Positions 21,934 to 30,660 of a stretch of DNA of 64,000 nt are shown here, piece by piece. How positions within the stretch are numbered: position 1 is the stretch's first letter; each line of letters opens with the position of its first letter. The stretch is from Pseudoxanthomonas japonensis. Lineage in GTDB: Bacteria > Pseudomonadota > Gammaproteobacteria > Xanthomonadales > Xanthomonadaceae. Both the position numbers and the translations under genes were made by a program. Below the pieces are notes generated by a model. It did no database searches. It was not told the origin of the DNA and saw only the letters and a program-made list of their open reading frames with translations. The stretch covers positions 1-64,000 of the forward strand of contig NZ_PDWW01000024.1 of NCBI RefSeq assembly GCF_010093445.1. The letters are read 5' to 3'.

Positions 21934-22652
21934 CCGTGCGTGTCTCCACTCAATCCGTCCAGCCACCGGCCGATTTCGGCCGCCGCCCGCAACGGTGCCA
22001 TCTGGAAAAGAAAGTGGGGCGCATCGATCACCGCGTGACGAGCGTTGCGGGACAGGCGGATGACGTCGCGCCCCGCCTTTGGCCAGATGAGCCGGTCGTG
22101 CCTGGCCTGAAGGTACAGCACGGGGATATCCAGGGCCGCCAGTTCCGTCGTCACGTCCACACGCAACGCCGCCAGGGCGCGCTGGCGCAGGATGGCGAGC
22201 GGCAGGGTGGCGATGATCGCCTCGAACTCCGCGCGCAATGGCGCCGGCAAACCGCTGCCCGCGAGCAGGCGCTCCAACGCGAACAGCGGCGGCGCGACGG
22301 CAGGCATCCCTTGCAAAAGCGTCGCGCCGATCCGGCTGAACGGCAGCGGGGCCCGCACGAAGCTCGCCGCCATCACCAGGCCACGGACGCGCCGTGGATG
22401 CCGGTGCGCCAGCAGCACTCCGAGCGGACCGGCAAAGGACTCCGCCACCAGCACGACATCTTCGTGGCGCTCGATCACGGGCCGCAGCGTATCGGCCAAG
22501 GCGGCATAGCTTTCGAAATGCGTGCTGTCGTACGCCAGCACGTCGACATCGCCGACATCGGCCAACGCGGCGACCAAAGGAGCGTAGAGACGCCCGGTGC
22601 CGTCGAGGCCCGGCAGGAGGCAGAGCCGATGCCGGCCCCGCCTCTTCACCAC
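21930..22652 (-). CDS. Alpha/beta-hydrolase
   Basis: A 240-aa alpha/beta-hydrolase. The oxyanion region is LLPGLDGTGRLYAPL, the nucleophile elbow is VAESFAGPLG (Ser in ESF), the acid is probably in LQARHDRLIW and the His in DAPHFLFQ. The length and fold resemble small carboxylesterases or BioH-like enzymes; no signal peptide is present, so it is cytosolic. It is the last gene of a likely reverse-strand operon and overlaps the end of the DUF2058 gene by 7 bases. The substrate is not predictable. Confidence 0.85.
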   Translation of the reverse strand: MVKRRGRHRLCLLPGLDGTGRLYAPLVAALADVGDVDVLAYDSTHFESYAALADTLRPVIERHEDVVLVAESFAGPLGVLLAHRHPRRVRGLVMAASFVRAPLPFSRIGATLLQGMPAVAPPLFALERLLAGSGLPAPLRAEFEAIIATLPLAILRQRALAALRVDVTTELAALDIPVLYLQARHDRLIWPKAGRDVIRLSRNARHAVIDAPHFLFQMAPLRAAAEIGRWLDGLSGDTHG

Positions 22653-23269
22653 ACCAGGTCGTCGGGCACCTGGTACTGCGGATCGGCGTAGGGATCGTTT
22701 CCTGCCGGCGCGTCGGGATCGACCTTCAACGCGATCGCGGGGGCGAACAGGGCTTCCGCCTCGGCGAGTACGGCGGCGGTGACCAGCAGGTAGCGCCCGT
22801 TCTGCTGCACCACGCCCAGTTCGCCGCCATTCAATGCCTTGAGCTGTTCCGCATTGACGTAGATGCGCTTGATCTTGCCGCCATAGGGAAAATGGCGCGC
22901 GATGTCCGCCTCGGCGTCGTTCAGTGCCTTGTCCTTGAGGAAGGCCTCGAGCTTCGCCTTCGCCTCGCGGCGAACGCGCGCTTCTTCCTGCTTCACCCGC
23001 TCGGCCTCGATGCGCTCGTCTTTCTCGCGCTGCGCGCGGATGGCGTAGGCCTTGGCGAGGTCGATGTCTTCCTGGCTGCGCCTGGGTTTGCCGGCACCCT
23101 GCGACGGACGCGGCTTGCCGTCCTGCCCCGGTTTCGGATGCGCGCCGCCCTTGCCCGCCGGCTTGTGGGCCTCGCGGCGCGGATCGGGGCGGCGTTCGGG
23201 TTTGCGCTCGGGCTTGGGCGCGGGCTTGAAGCCCAGGCCCAGCAACTGGTCACGGAGTGAATCGGTCAT
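22646..23269 (-). CDS. DUF2058-family protein
   Basis: A 207-aa protein of the DUF2058 (YaiL-like) family. The N-terminus MTDSLRDQLLGLGFK is diagnostic. It is followed by a long Pro/Lys/Arg-rich linker (about 14-70), a charged predicted coiled coil (about 70-120, KDERIEAERVKQEEARVR), and a C-terminal domain (HFPYGGKIKRIYVNAEQLKALNGG). The family's function is unknown; members are nucleoprotein-like and basic. The ATG at 23269 is chosen because it starts the conserved N-terminus. It lies between slyX and the hydrolase in the same direction. Confidence 0.9.
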   Translation of the reverse strand: MTDSLRDQLLGLGFKPAPKPERKPERRPDPRREAHKPAGKGGAHPKPGQDGKPRPSQGAGKPRRSQEDIDLAKAYAIRAQREKDERIEAERVKQEEARVRREAKAKLEAFLKDKALNDAEADIARHFPYGGKIKRIYVNAEQLKALNGGELGVVQQNGRYLLVTAAVLAEAEALFAPAIALKVDPDAPAGNDPYADPQYQVPDDLVW

Positions 23270-23304
23270 CGGTCGTTCGTGGGGACTGCTGTGCCGCAAG
23301 CGTA

Positions 23305-23541
23305 TCAATAATGCGGCGGCGGCGGTTCGCTGGCAGGGTCCTCGAACAGGGAGGTCCGCACCTTGCCCAGTTCTTCCACCATGGTCCGCAGCAGCAACGC
23401 CGTGCGCTGGTTCTCGGCACGCGCATCGGCGAGCGCCTCGCTCATTTCGTTGAGCGAGTGCTCCTGGAATGCGAGCCGGGTTTCCAGTTCGACCAGCCGG
23501 CGTTCCAGCATGTCGCCCGACAGGGGCAGATCAGCCTGCAC
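23305..23541 (-). CDS. slyX: SlyX family protein
   Basis: A 78-aa coiled-coil protein: [22 protein letters not shown] is the SlyX heptad region and the C-terminus PPPPHY is the conserved proline-rich tail. SlyX has no established function. The start overlaps the end of ugd by 11 bases, which indicates co-translation. Confidence 0.92.
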   Translation of the reverse strand: MQADLPLSGDMLERRLVELETRLAFQEHSLNEMSEALADARAENQRTALLLRTMVEELGKVRTSLFEDPASEPPPPHY

Positions 23542-24883
23542 GCACGGACCTCCCGCGTCCGATGCCGTAATACGCCAGGCCGGCCGCTTCCACTTCGGCC
23601 GGCTCGTACAGGTTGCGGCCGTCGAAGATCACGGCATCGCCGAGCGTCTCCTGGAGTCGCGCGAAATCCGGGCTGCGGAACTGCTTCCACTCGGTCACGA
23701 CCACCAGTGCGTCCGCGCCGTCGACCGCGGCGCGCGCGTCTTCGCACAGCACCAGGTCATCGCGTTCACCGAAGATGCGAGCCGCTTCCTCGCGCGCCTC
23801 GGGATCGTAGGCCTGTACGCGGGCGCCCGCTTCCCACAGTTCCGCCAGCAGGCGCCGACTGCTCGCCGCGCGCATGTCGTCGGTGTTGGGCTTGAAGGAC
23901 AGGCCCCACACCGCGAACGTCTTGCCGCGCACGCCTTCGTCCTCGCCACGGTCGTAGTGGCGCTGGATCAGCTCGAACAGATGTCCCTTCTGCCGCTCGT
24001 TGACCGACTCGACCGCCTGCAGCAACTCCGGCACGTAGCCATGCTGCTGAGCGGTGCGCGCCAGCGCCTGCACGTCCTTCGGGAAGCAGGAACCGCCATA
24101 GCCGGCGCCCGGATAGATGAAGTGCCAGCCGATGCGCGGATCGGAGCCGATCCCCTGGCGCACCTGCTCCACGTCCGCGCCGACGCGCTCGGCGATGTTC
24201 GCGATCTCGTTCATGAAACTTATCTTGGCGGCCAGCATCGCGTTGGCCGCGTACTTGGTCAGCTCGGCCGAGCGCACGTCCATCACCACGATGCGCTCAT
24301 GGTTGCGGTTGAACGGCGCGTAGAGGCGGCGCAGCTTCTCCACCGCCTGCGGGCTCGATGCGCCGACGACGATGCGGTCCGGCCGCATGCAGTCCTTGAC
24401 CGCATCGCCTTCCTTGAGGAATTCCGGATTCGAGACCACGTCGAACGCAACGTCGACGCCGCGCGCCGTCAGTTCCGCTTCGATGGCAGCGCGCACCTTG
24501 TCGGCGGTGCCGACCGGCACGGTGGACTTGTTGACCACCGTGCAGGGGCGCTGGAGATTGCGGCCGATCGTGCGGGCCACCGCCAGCACGTACTGCAGGG
24601 CGGCGCTGCCGTCCTCGTCCGGCGGCGTACCGACGGCGATGAAGACCACTTCGCCATGCGAAATGGCGTCGGCGGCATCCGTGGTGAAGCGCAGCCGGCC
24701 GGCTTCGTGGTTCGCCTTCACCATCGGCGACAGGCCGGGCTCGTAGATCGGCACGATGCCGTTGTTCAAGCCGTCGACCTTGGCCGGATCGATGTCCACG
24801 CAGACCACGTCGTGGCCGACTTCCGCCAGGCAGGTGCCTGTCACCAGCCCGACGTAACCCGTACCGAAGATCGCTACACGCAT
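23531..24883 (-). CDS. ugd: UDP-glucose 6-dehydrogenase
   Basis: A 450-aa NAD-dependent dehydrogenase that oxidises UDP-glucose twice to UDP-glucuronate, a precursor for exopolysaccharide and lipid modification. The N-terminal Rossmann motif is [16 protein letters not shown], the catalytic cysteine is Cys266 in [10 protein letters not shown], and the SNPEFLKEG segment and C-terminal UDP-binding domain ([13 protein letters not shown]) are intact. Length is standard. It is followed without a gap by slyX and preceded by the FKBP gene at 47 bases. Confidence 0.96.
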   Translation of the reverse strand: MRVAIFGTGYVGLVTGTCLAEVGHDVVCVDIDPAKVDGLNNGIVPIYEPGLSPMVKANHEAGRLRFTTDAADAISHGEVVFIAVGTPPDEDGSAALQYVLAVARTIGRNLQRPCTVVNKSTVPVGTADKVRAAIEAELTARGVDVAFDVVSNPEFLKEGDAVKDCMRPDRIVVGASSPQAVEKLRRLYAPFNRNHERIVVMDVRSAELTKYAANAMLAAKISFMNEIANIAERVGADVEQVRQGIGSDPRIGWHFIYPGAGYGGSCFPKDVQALARTAQQHGYVPELLQAVESVNERQKGHLFELIQRHYDRGEDEGVRGKTFAVWGLSFKPNTDDMRAASSRRLLAELWEAGARVQAYDPEAREEAARIFGERDDLVLCEDARAAVDGADALVVVTEWKQFRSPDFARLQETLGDAVIFDGRNLYEPAEVEAAGLAYYGIGRGRSVRAG

Positions 24884-24930
24884 CAGCCCATCCTGTCAGT
24901 GAGTTCCAGTGCCGAATACGGTGATTCGGC

Positions 24931-25866
24931 TTACTGCAGGACACCCATCAGTTCGACGTCGAACGTCAGCGTCGCGTCCGGACCGATCTTGCCGCCCGGA
25001 GCACCGTTCGGGCCGTAGGCGAGGTTGGACGGGATCCAGAAGCGGTACTTCGCGCCCACCGGCATCAAGGCCACGCCTTCGGTCCAGCCGGCGATGACCT
25101 GGTTCAGGCCGAACTCGGCGGGCTCGCCGCGCGCGTAGGAGCTGTCGAACACGTCCCCGTTGAGCAGCTTGCCTTCGTAATTGACGCGCACGCGGCTGCT
25201 GGACATCGGGCGCTGGCCGTTGCCCTGGCGCAGCACCATGTACTGCAGGCCGGACGGCGTGGTGACCACGCCCGGCTTGACCTTGTTCTCGGCGAGGAAC
25301 TTCGCGCCTTCATCGCGGTTGCGCTGGCCGGCGGTGGCCTGGCGCTTGGCGAGATAGGCCTGCATCTCGGCCTGCGCCTGCTCCACCGACAGCAGCGGCG
25401 TGCCGGTCTTGCCGGTGATCGTGCGCACGGCCTGCACCAGCGTCGCGGGGTCGATCTCGTCCTTGAACGGCAGCAGCGACGGGCCCACCACGTACGTGCC
25501 CAGGAACAGACCCACCTTGGCCTTGTCGACCGGCGGCGGCGCGCTGCCCGGCGGCATGCCCGGGATGGGCTGGCCATCGGCGACGGCCAGGTTGACGCGC
25601 AGCAACTGGTCGGTCGCCTGCGCTTCCTGCTCGGAGATGAGGTTCGGCTTGCCTTCGAAGGTGTTGACGAGCGCACGCTGGAACGCGGCCGTATCGAGGA
25701 ACGGCCCGACCGGCTGCAGCGAGTTGCCCACGTCCACGCCGATGGCGTAGCTGACCTTGTCGCGCTCGGTGGTCAGCGCGGTTTTTTCCTGTGCAGACAC
25801 GCTGCCTCCCAACATCGAAAACGAGATTGCCAACAACACGGCTGCGCCGCGAACCGACCGCTTCAT
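24931..25866 (-). CDS. FKBP-type peptidyl-prolyl cis-trans isomerase, exported (Mip/FkpA-like)
   Basis: A 311-aa periplasmic foldase. The ATG at 25866 follows an AGGAG-type site and opens a signal peptide (MKRSVRGAAVLLAISFSMLGGSVSAQ). Residues about 30-190 are a helical dimerisation region with two FKBP-N-like segments (KVSYAIGVDVGNSLQP and KVGLFLGTYVVGP). The C-terminal FKBP domain contains VRVNYEGKLLNGDVFDSSY, IAGWTEGVALMPVGAKYRFWIP and LAYG, the usual ligand pocket. It probably assists folding of envelope proteins. It sits between the glutathione peroxidase and ugd genes. Confidence 0.93.
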   Translation of the reverse strand: MKRSVRGAAVLLAISFSMLGGSVSAQEKTALTTERDKVSYAIGVDVGNSLQPVGPFLDTAAFQRALVNTFEGKPNLISEQEAQATDQLLRVNLAVADGQPIPGMPPGSAPPPVDKAKVGLFLGTYVVGPSLLPFKDEIDPATLVQAVRTITGKTGTPLLSVEQAQAEMQAYLAKRQATAGQRNRDEGAKFLAENKVKPGVVTTPSGLQYMVLRQGNGQRPMSSSRVRVNYEGKLLNGDVFDSSYARGEPAEFGLNQVIAGWTEGVALMPVGAKYRFWIPSNLAYGPNGAPGGKIGPDATLTFDVELMGVLQ

Positions 25867-25948
25867 CCTTCCTGCTCCTGGAACCTGCGCCACGATGGCG
25901 GCGCCAAACCGATATTGTGGCACGCCGGCCACCTGCCGAGGCACCGCG

Positions 25949-26512
25949 TCAACGCGCAGCGCGCGGTGCCTTCAGTTCGCGCTCGATGGCAGCGACCAGC
26001 GCAGGATCGTCCGGCGCCGTCTTGCTGGGGAAATTCGCGACCACGCGGCCATCCCTGCCGATCAGATACTTGTGGAAGTTCCACGCGGGCGCCGTGCCCG
26101 TCGCCTGCGCGAGCGACTTGTACAGGGGCGTGGCGTTGTCGTCGGTCACGACGACCTTTTCGAACATGGGGAACTTGACGCCATAGGTCAGCGTGCAGAA
26201 CTCCTGGATCTCCTTCTCGCTGCCCGGCTCCTGGCCCTTGAAGTCGTTGGACGGGAACCCGAGCACCGAGAAGCCCTGGCCGGCGTATCGCTGGTGCAGG
26301 GACTCCAGTCCTTCGTACTGCGGCGTGTACCCGCATTTACTTGCCGTGTTCACGATCAGCAGCACCTGCCCCGCGTACGCCTTCTTCAGGTTCACCGGCG
26401 CCTTGCCCGCCAGCGGACGGTAGCTGACGTCCAGCAAACCCGCTGCCAGGGCCGCTGCGGACACGCCCGCCAGGACCATCAACATCAGTATTTTCAACGA
26501 CTTGAGCTTCAT
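25949..26512 (-). CDS. Glutathione peroxidase-family (thiol peroxidase), exported
   Basis: A 187-aa glutathione-peroxidase-fold protein with an N-terminal signal peptide (LMVLAGVSAAALA). The catalytic set is present: Cys60 (NTASKCGYTPQY), Gln94 (DFKGQEPG), Trp144-Asn145 (WNF). It is a cysteine, not a selenocysteine, enzyme. Cys106 (EFCTLTYG) is at the position of the resolving cysteine of thioredoxin-dependent members, so it may use thioredoxin-like rather than glutathione donors. The export signal points to peroxide removal in the periplasm. Confidence 0.92.
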   Translation of the reverse strand: MKLKSLKILMLMVLAGVSAAALAAGLLDVSYRPLAGKAPVNLKKAYAGQVLLIVNTASKCGYTPQYEGLESLHQRYAGQGFSVLGFPSNDFKGQEPGSEKEIQEFCTLTYGVKFPMFEKVVVTDDNATPLYKSLAQATGTAPAWNFHKYLIGRDGRVVANFPSKTAPDDPALVAAIERELKAPRAAR

Positions 26513-26580
26513 TTCACTACCCCGCTAGTGCGAACATCACAAGTATGCCTTCAGTTGGGTGACAAAACGTTCCCGGACAG

Positions 26581-26608
26581 TTGACGACCCGTGTTTTGGT
26601 GTTATAGT
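26581..26608 (+). promoter_or_regulatory. Promoter of the YtrA-ABC-YggN operon
   Basis: TTGACG (26581-26586), a 16-base spacer and TATAGT (26603-26608) form a strong sigma-70-like promoter about 40 bases before the first ATG (26648). Confidence 0.75.
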
Positions 26609-26621
26609 TAAATACAACACC
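26598..26621. promoter_or_regulatory. GGTG-N16-CACC inverted repeat, probable YtrA-type operator
   Basis: Arms GGTGTT and AACACC flank an AT-rich core and cover the -10 element, an arrangement that would repress the operon when bound. The GGTG-N16-CACC layout agrees with what I recall for YtrA-subfamily GntR regulators in Xanthomonas. Confidence 0.75.
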
Positions 26622-26647
26622 ACTCACCCAACTCACGGGGAGATGCC

Positions 26648-26908
26648 ATGAACCAGAAACTGACCCACACGCTGCCCAGCCTGGCCGTCGGCGGCCTGCT
26701 GCTGGCGGCGGGCGCATTGGCGGCCATGTCCGGCGGCCGCACGTCCGAGGTGGATCCCGCGACGCTGGTGGGCGCGCTGGAAACGGACGTCGGCGAGATC
26801 ACCGGCGAAGGCACCGCGGCGGACCCGGCCCAGCACAAGCGTCGTGCGCGGGCCTCGCTGGCCATGCCGTACTTCTCCTTCGGCCAATCCCTGCGTCCGA
26901 GGAGCTGA
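26648..26908 (+). CDS. Small exported or membrane-anchored protein, unknown
   Basis: An 86-aa protein, first gene of the operon. It has one hydrophobic stretch (LPSLAVGGLLLAAGALAAM, about 9-27) that could be a signal peptide or anchor, then a short acidic segment (ALETDVGEITGEG) and a basic, aromatic C-terminus (KRRARASLAMPYFSFGQSL). GGGGAG precedes the ATG. It lies 3 bases before the GntR gene. No family was recognised; co-transcription with the ABC system suggests an accessory or sensory role. Confidence 0.7.
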   Translation: MNQKLTHTLPSLAVGGLLLAAGALAAMSGGRTSEVDPATLVGALETDVGEITGEGTAADPAQHKRRARASLAMPYFSFGQSLRPRS

Positions 26909-26911
26909 CCC

Positions 26912-27274
26912 ATGGCGCCCATCCAATGGAGCGACGGTGCTCCCATCTACCGTCAGCTGAAGGACCGCGTGATCGCCATGATGCTGGACGGCATCCTGAA
27001 GCCGGGCGACGCGCTGCCCTCCGTCCGCCAGGTGGCGGCCGAGTACCAGCTCAATCCGATTACCGTTTCGCGCGCTTACCAGGAACTGGCGGATGAAGCC
27101 CTGGTCGAGAAGCGCCGCGGCCTGGGCATGTTCGTCACCGACGAAGCCGCCCGGAAGCTGCGCGGCAGCGAGCGCGAGCGGTTCCTGACCGAGGAGTGGC
27201 CGGCCGTCGCCGAGCGTATCGAGCGCCTGGGTCTGTCCATCGAAGAGTTGCTGCAATCCAAGGGGATCAAGTGA
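26912..27274 (+). CDS. GntR-family regulator, YtrA subfamily
   Basis: A 120-aa protein, the short length typical of YtrA. The N-terminal winged helix is PIYRQLKDRVIAMMLDGILKPGDALPSVRQVAAEYQLNPITVSRAYQEL, shown here by landmarks PGDALPSVRQ and NPITVSRAYQEL; only about 45 residues of dimerisation helices follow. YtrA regulators sit in operons with ABC transporters and repress them. Its stop overlaps the ATPase start (TGATG at 27272-27276). It likely binds the inverted repeat at 26598-26621. The effector is unknown. Confidence 0.93.
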   Translation: MAPIQWSDGAPIYRQLKDRVIAMMLDGILKPGDALPSVRQVAAEYQLNPITVSRAYQELADEALVEKRRGLGMFVTDEAARKLRGSERERFLTEEWPAVAERIERLGLSIEELLQSKGIK

Positions 27275-28149
27275 TGAATGCTGCAATCGCCAATACCGTG
27301 GTGTCGGCCCACGGCCTGCGCAAGGCCTACAAGAACAAACTTGCGCTGGACAACACCAGTTTCGAGATCGAAGCCGGCAAGATCATCGGCCTGATCGGCC
27401 CGAACGGAGCCGGCAAGACGACCGCGTTGAAGGCCATCCTGGGCCTGACGCCGTTCGAAGGCCAGTTGAAGGTGCTGGGCCTGGATCCGCGCAAGGACCG
27501 CGACGAGCTGATGAAGGATGTCTGCTTCATCGCCGACGTCGCCGTGCTGCCGCGCTGGATGAAGGTCAAGGAAGCCATCGACTTCGTCGCCGGCGTGCAC
27601 CCGCGCTTCGACCGCGCCAAGTGCGAGCGCTTCATCGCCAATACCCAGCTCAAGCCCAACCTGCGCGTGCGGGAGATGTCCAAGGGTATGATCGTGCAGC
27701 TGCACCTGGCGCTGGTGATGGCCATCGACGCCAAGCTGCTGGTACTCGACGAGCCCACGCTCGGCCTGGACATCCTGTACCGCAAGCAGTTCTACCAGCG
27801 CCTGCTGGAGGACTACTTCGACGAGCAGAAGACCATCATCGTCACCACGCACCAGGTGGAGGAGATCGAGCACATCCTCACCGACGTGATGTTCATCCGC
27901 GACGGCAGGATCGTGCTGACCTCGCAGATGGAAGAAGTCGCCGAACGCTACACCGAAGTGCTGGTCAGCGGCGACGCCGTCGACCAGGCCCGCGCCCTCA
28001 AGCCCATCGACGAGCGCGCCCTGCCCTTCGGCAAGACCGTGCTGCTGTTCGACGGCGTACCGAAGGGGCATCTCGCCGCCCTCGGCGAAACCCGCACCCC
28101 AGGCCTGGCCGACCTGTTCGTCGCCATCATGAAAGGAACCTACGCATGA
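27274..28149 (+). CDS. ABC transporter ATP-binding protein
   Basis: A 291-aa ATPase of the CcmA/YtrB type. Walker A is GPNGAGKT (42-49), the signature is degenerate (REMSKGMIVQLHLALVMA instead of LSGGQ), Walker B is LLVLDEPTLGLD, and the switch His is in VTTHQVEEIEH. A C-terminal extension of about 75 residues follows the nucleotide-binding domain. The next gene encodes the matching permease and overlaps by ATGA. An altered signature is common in YtrB-like exporters. Confidence 0.95.
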   Translation: MNAAIANTVVSAHGLRKAYKNKLALDNTSFEIEAGKIIGLIGPNGAGKTTALKAILGLTPFEGQLKVLGLDPRKDRDELMKDVCFIADVAVLPRWMKVKEAIDFVAGVHPRFDRAKCERFIANTQLKPNLRVREMSKGMIVQLHLALVMAIDAKLLVLDEPTLGLDILYRKQFYQRLLEDYFDEQKTIIVTTHQVEEIEHILTDVMFIRDGRIVLTSQMEEVAERYTEVLVSGDAVDQARALKPIDERALPFGKTVLLFDGVPKGHLAALGETRTPGLADLFVAIMKGTYA

Positions 28150-29144
28150 ACGCCGTGACTTCGACGTTGGGCAAATCCTCCAAGCCGGGCGCGTTCACGT
28201 GGCTGCTGAAGCGCGAGTTCTGGGAGAACCGCGGCGGCTTCTTCTGGGCACCGGTCATCACCGGCGGCATCTTCCTGGTGCTGAACCTGATCCTCGCCGT
28301 CATCGGCAGCATTTCCGCACGCGGCCAGTTGAACGGCGACGGTTTCAGCATCGAAGAGGCGCCGGAAAAGGCCCACCAGATCGTCGGCGGCATCGGCGAC
28401 GGCATGCTGCTGGGCGGCGTGATCCTGGCCTGCGTGGTGCTGGCCTTCGTGGTCTTCTTCTATGCGCTGGGCACCCTGTACGACGACCGCCGCGACCGCA
28501 GCGTGCTGTTCTGGAAGTCCCTGCCGGTGTCCGATACCCACATGGTGCTGTCCAAGCTGGCTTGGGCGCTGGTGCTGGCACCGCTGCTGGCGGTAGGCGT
28601 CGGTATCGTGATCGGCGTGGCGATGTGGCTGATCTTCGCCCTGACCGTCTCGGTCAATGGACTGCCCGTGGGCAGCGCGGTCTTCACCCACTCGCATCCG
28701 CTGCGCATCATCGGCGGCGTCATCGCCTCGCTGCCCGTGTACATGCTGTGGGCGCTGCCGACGATCGGCTGGCTGATGTTCTGCTCGGCCTGGGCACGCA
28801 GCAAGCCGTTCCTGTGGGCGGTGCTGGTGCCGGTGCTGGCCTGCGTGATCATCAGCATGACCGATATCCTGCCGAGCCTGGCGGTCCGCCACGACCTGAT
28901 CTGGTACACGGTGGTCTACCGCGGCCTGTTGAGCATCCTGCCCGGCGCCTGGTTCCCCACCCTGCCGGGCGGCGCGACCAACCCGCACGCCGACTTCAAT
29001 ACGCCGGACGACCTGGCCAACGCCATCGACCTGACCCGCAGCTGGGAGGCGTTCGCGACGGCCGACCTGTGGATCGGCGCCGTCATCGGTGTTGCCCTGA
29101 TCGCCGGTGCGATCTACCTGCGCCGCTGGCGCGAGAGCGAATAA
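28146..29144 (+). CDS. ABC transporter permease (ABC-2-like)
   Basis: A 332-aa integral membrane protein with about six transmembrane segments (for example GGFFWAPVITGGIFLVLNLI, GVILACVVLAFVVFFYALG, LVLAPLLAVGVGIVIGVAMW, MLWALPTIGWLMFCSAWA). The cytosolic start KREFWENRGGF resembles the coupling helix of ABC-2 exporters. A sizeable external loop follows VVYRGLLSILPGAWFP. It forms the transporter with the preceding ATPase. The substrate is unknown; downstream genes encode envelope proteins. Confidence 0.92.
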   Translation: MNAVTSTLGKSSKPGAFTWLLKREFWENRGGFFWAPVITGGIFLVLNLILAVIGSISARGQLNGDGFSIEEAPEKAHQIVGGIGDGMLLGGVILACVVLAFVVFFYALGTLYDDRRDRSVLFWKSLPVSDTHMVLSKLAWALVLAPLLAVGVGIVIGVAMWLIFALTVSVNGLPVGSAVFTHSHPLRIIGGVIASLPVYMLWALPTIGWLMFCSAWARSKPFLWAVLVPVLACVIISMTDILPSLAVRHDLIWYTVVYRGLLSILPGAWFPTLPGGATNPHADFNTPDDLANAIDLTRSWEAFATADLWIGAVIGVALIAGAIYLRRWRESE

Positions 29145-29197
29145 GCACGCCCCCTCAGGCGGGCCACGACCGGCCCGCCGCTGACAAGGACATGGAT

Positions 29198-29860
29198 ATG
29201 CACACCTCTCTTTCCCTCATGCGCCCTCTCCTCGTCGTCGGCATGCTTGCCCTCGCCGCTTGCCAGCCGGCAGACAGCAGCAAGACACCCGCGGGTGTCG
29301 CCGCCAAGGCGATGGACGAAGCCGCCAACAGCCTGGGCGACGCCAGCCAGGAGATGGAAAAGGCACGCCAGGAGATCGCCACCGCGCGCGACAAGCTGGC
29401 CCTCGCCAACCTGTCGCTGAATCGCGACACGACGCAGCATCTGGCGAAGGCGGAGATCACACCCGCTGGCGATCTGCTGATCGAAGGCAAGCGCATCGCC
29501 ACCACGCCGGAACAGAAGGCGCTGGTGCTGGCGTACCGGCACGAGTTGCTGGGCGTGGTGGGCGACGGCATGGCGATCGGCCTGGAGGGCGCGCGCGTCG
29601 GCATCGATGCCGCCGCCACCGCGCTGAAAGGCATGCTGTCCGGCCAGAGCGGCGACGATATCGGCAAGCAGGCAGGCGAACAGGCCAAGGCCAAGCTCAA
29701 GCCGATGGTCGCGCAACTGTGCACGCGCCTGCCCGGCCTGCTGACGGCGCAGCAGGCACTGTCGGCCGCCCTGCCCGAATTCGCACCCTACGCCACGATG
29801 GACCAGTCCGACGTGGACGACTGCGGGGATGCGAACGGCGACGGCAACTGGACCTTCTGA
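29198..29860 (+). CDS. DUF2884/YggN-like lipoprotein, copy 1
   Basis: A 220-aa lipoprotein (lipobox LAAC, Cys22). The ATG at 29198 is 7 bases after AAGGA; an ATG at 29192 is too close. After a charged coiled-coil segment (ASQEMEKARQEIATARDKLA, 49-68) comes the family core KAEITPAGDLLIEGKRI (84-100), a glycine/alanine-rich helical part, and C175-TRLPGL ... FAPYATMDQSDVDDC209. The two cysteines are 34 residues apart, as in its two paralogues downstream. YggN-family proteins are periplasmic with unknown function. Confidence 0.85.
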   Translation: MHTSLSLMRPLLVVGMLALAACQPADSSKTPAGVAAKAMDEAANSLGDASQEMEKARQEIATARDKLALANLSLNRDTTQHLAKAEITPAGDLLIEGKRIATTPEQKALVLAYRHELLGVVGDGMAIGLEGARVGIDAAATALKGMLSGQSGDDIGKQAGEQAKAKLKPMVAQLCTRLPGLLTAQQALSAALPEFAPYATMDQSDVDDCGDANGDGNWTF

Positions 29861-29937
29861 ACGCGCAGCCGCGCACGCGTGGCCAGGCTTCCACGACCTC
29901 GACATCCATCGAATTCCATTCTGGGGAGAAACCGGAT

Positions 29938-30612
29938 ATGCGTACCCTGTCCATCCATCGTGTCCTGATGCCGTTGCTGTTCGTCGGCCTGTTGCCGCTC
30001 GCCGCGCCTGTCGCCAATGCCAAGGACACGGATATCCGAAGCGAGATCAGCAGGGACCTGGCCGATGCGCGCAATGAAGTGCGCGCGGAACTGGCCGACG
30101 CCCGCCGCAAGCTGGAAACCGACAACCTGGAACTGGGCGACAACCTGCACTTCAGCAAGTCCGGCAAGCGCCGCGCCGATGACGACAAGGTGCTGCCGAA
30201 GGCGGAAATCACGCCACAGGGCGACTTCCTGATCGAGGGCAAGCCAGTCGCCATCGACGGCCGCCAGCGGCAGGACCTGTTGCGCTATCGCCACCAGGTG
30301 ATCGACATCGCCAAGGCCGGCATCGACATCGGCGAACGCAGCGCGCAGGTGGCGCTGGAGGCGGTCGACCGCGGCTTGTTCAGCCTGATGGTCAGTGCCA
30401 TGACCGGCAACCTGGAGCGGCGCATCGAGAAGACCGTCAAGGAAACCGTCGAACCGGGCGTGCGCCAGATCTGCCGCACCCTGCCCGACCTGCACGCGAC
30501 CCAGCAGCGCCTGTCGGCGAGCCTGCCGCAATTCCGCCCCTATGCCACGCTGGACGCGGACGATGCCGAGAATTGCGAGAAGGACCTGCGCCGCGAATTC
30601 GCGATGCGATAG
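29938..30612 (+). CDS. DUF2884/YggN-like periplasmic protein, copy 2
   Basis: A 224-aa protein with a cleavable signal peptide (cleavage likely after VANA, residue 28) and no lipobox, unlike copies 1 and 3. It has a charged helical region (ISRDLADARNEVRAELADAR), the core KAEITPQGDFLIEGKPV (88-104), and Cys179 and Cys213 (CRTLPDLHATQQ ... FRPYATLDADDAENC), again 34 residues apart. It is clearly a paralogue of its neighbours. The soluble, non-anchored form suggests a division of labour within the set. Confidence 0.85.
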   Translation: MRTLSIHRVLMPLLFVGLLPLAAPVANAKDTDIRSEISRDLADARNEVRAELADARRKLETDNLELGDNLHFSKSGKRRADDDKVLPKAEITPQGDFLIEGKPVAIDGRQRQDLLRYRHQVIDIAKAGIDIGERSAQVALEAVDRGLFSLMVSAMTGNLERRIEKTVKETVEPGVRQICRTLPDLHATQQRLSASLPQFRPYATLDADDAENCEKDLRREFAMR

Positions 30613-30660
30613 ATCCGCCATCGCCGTTCCCCGCCCTGCCCCGCTCCCGGAGACCCGACG

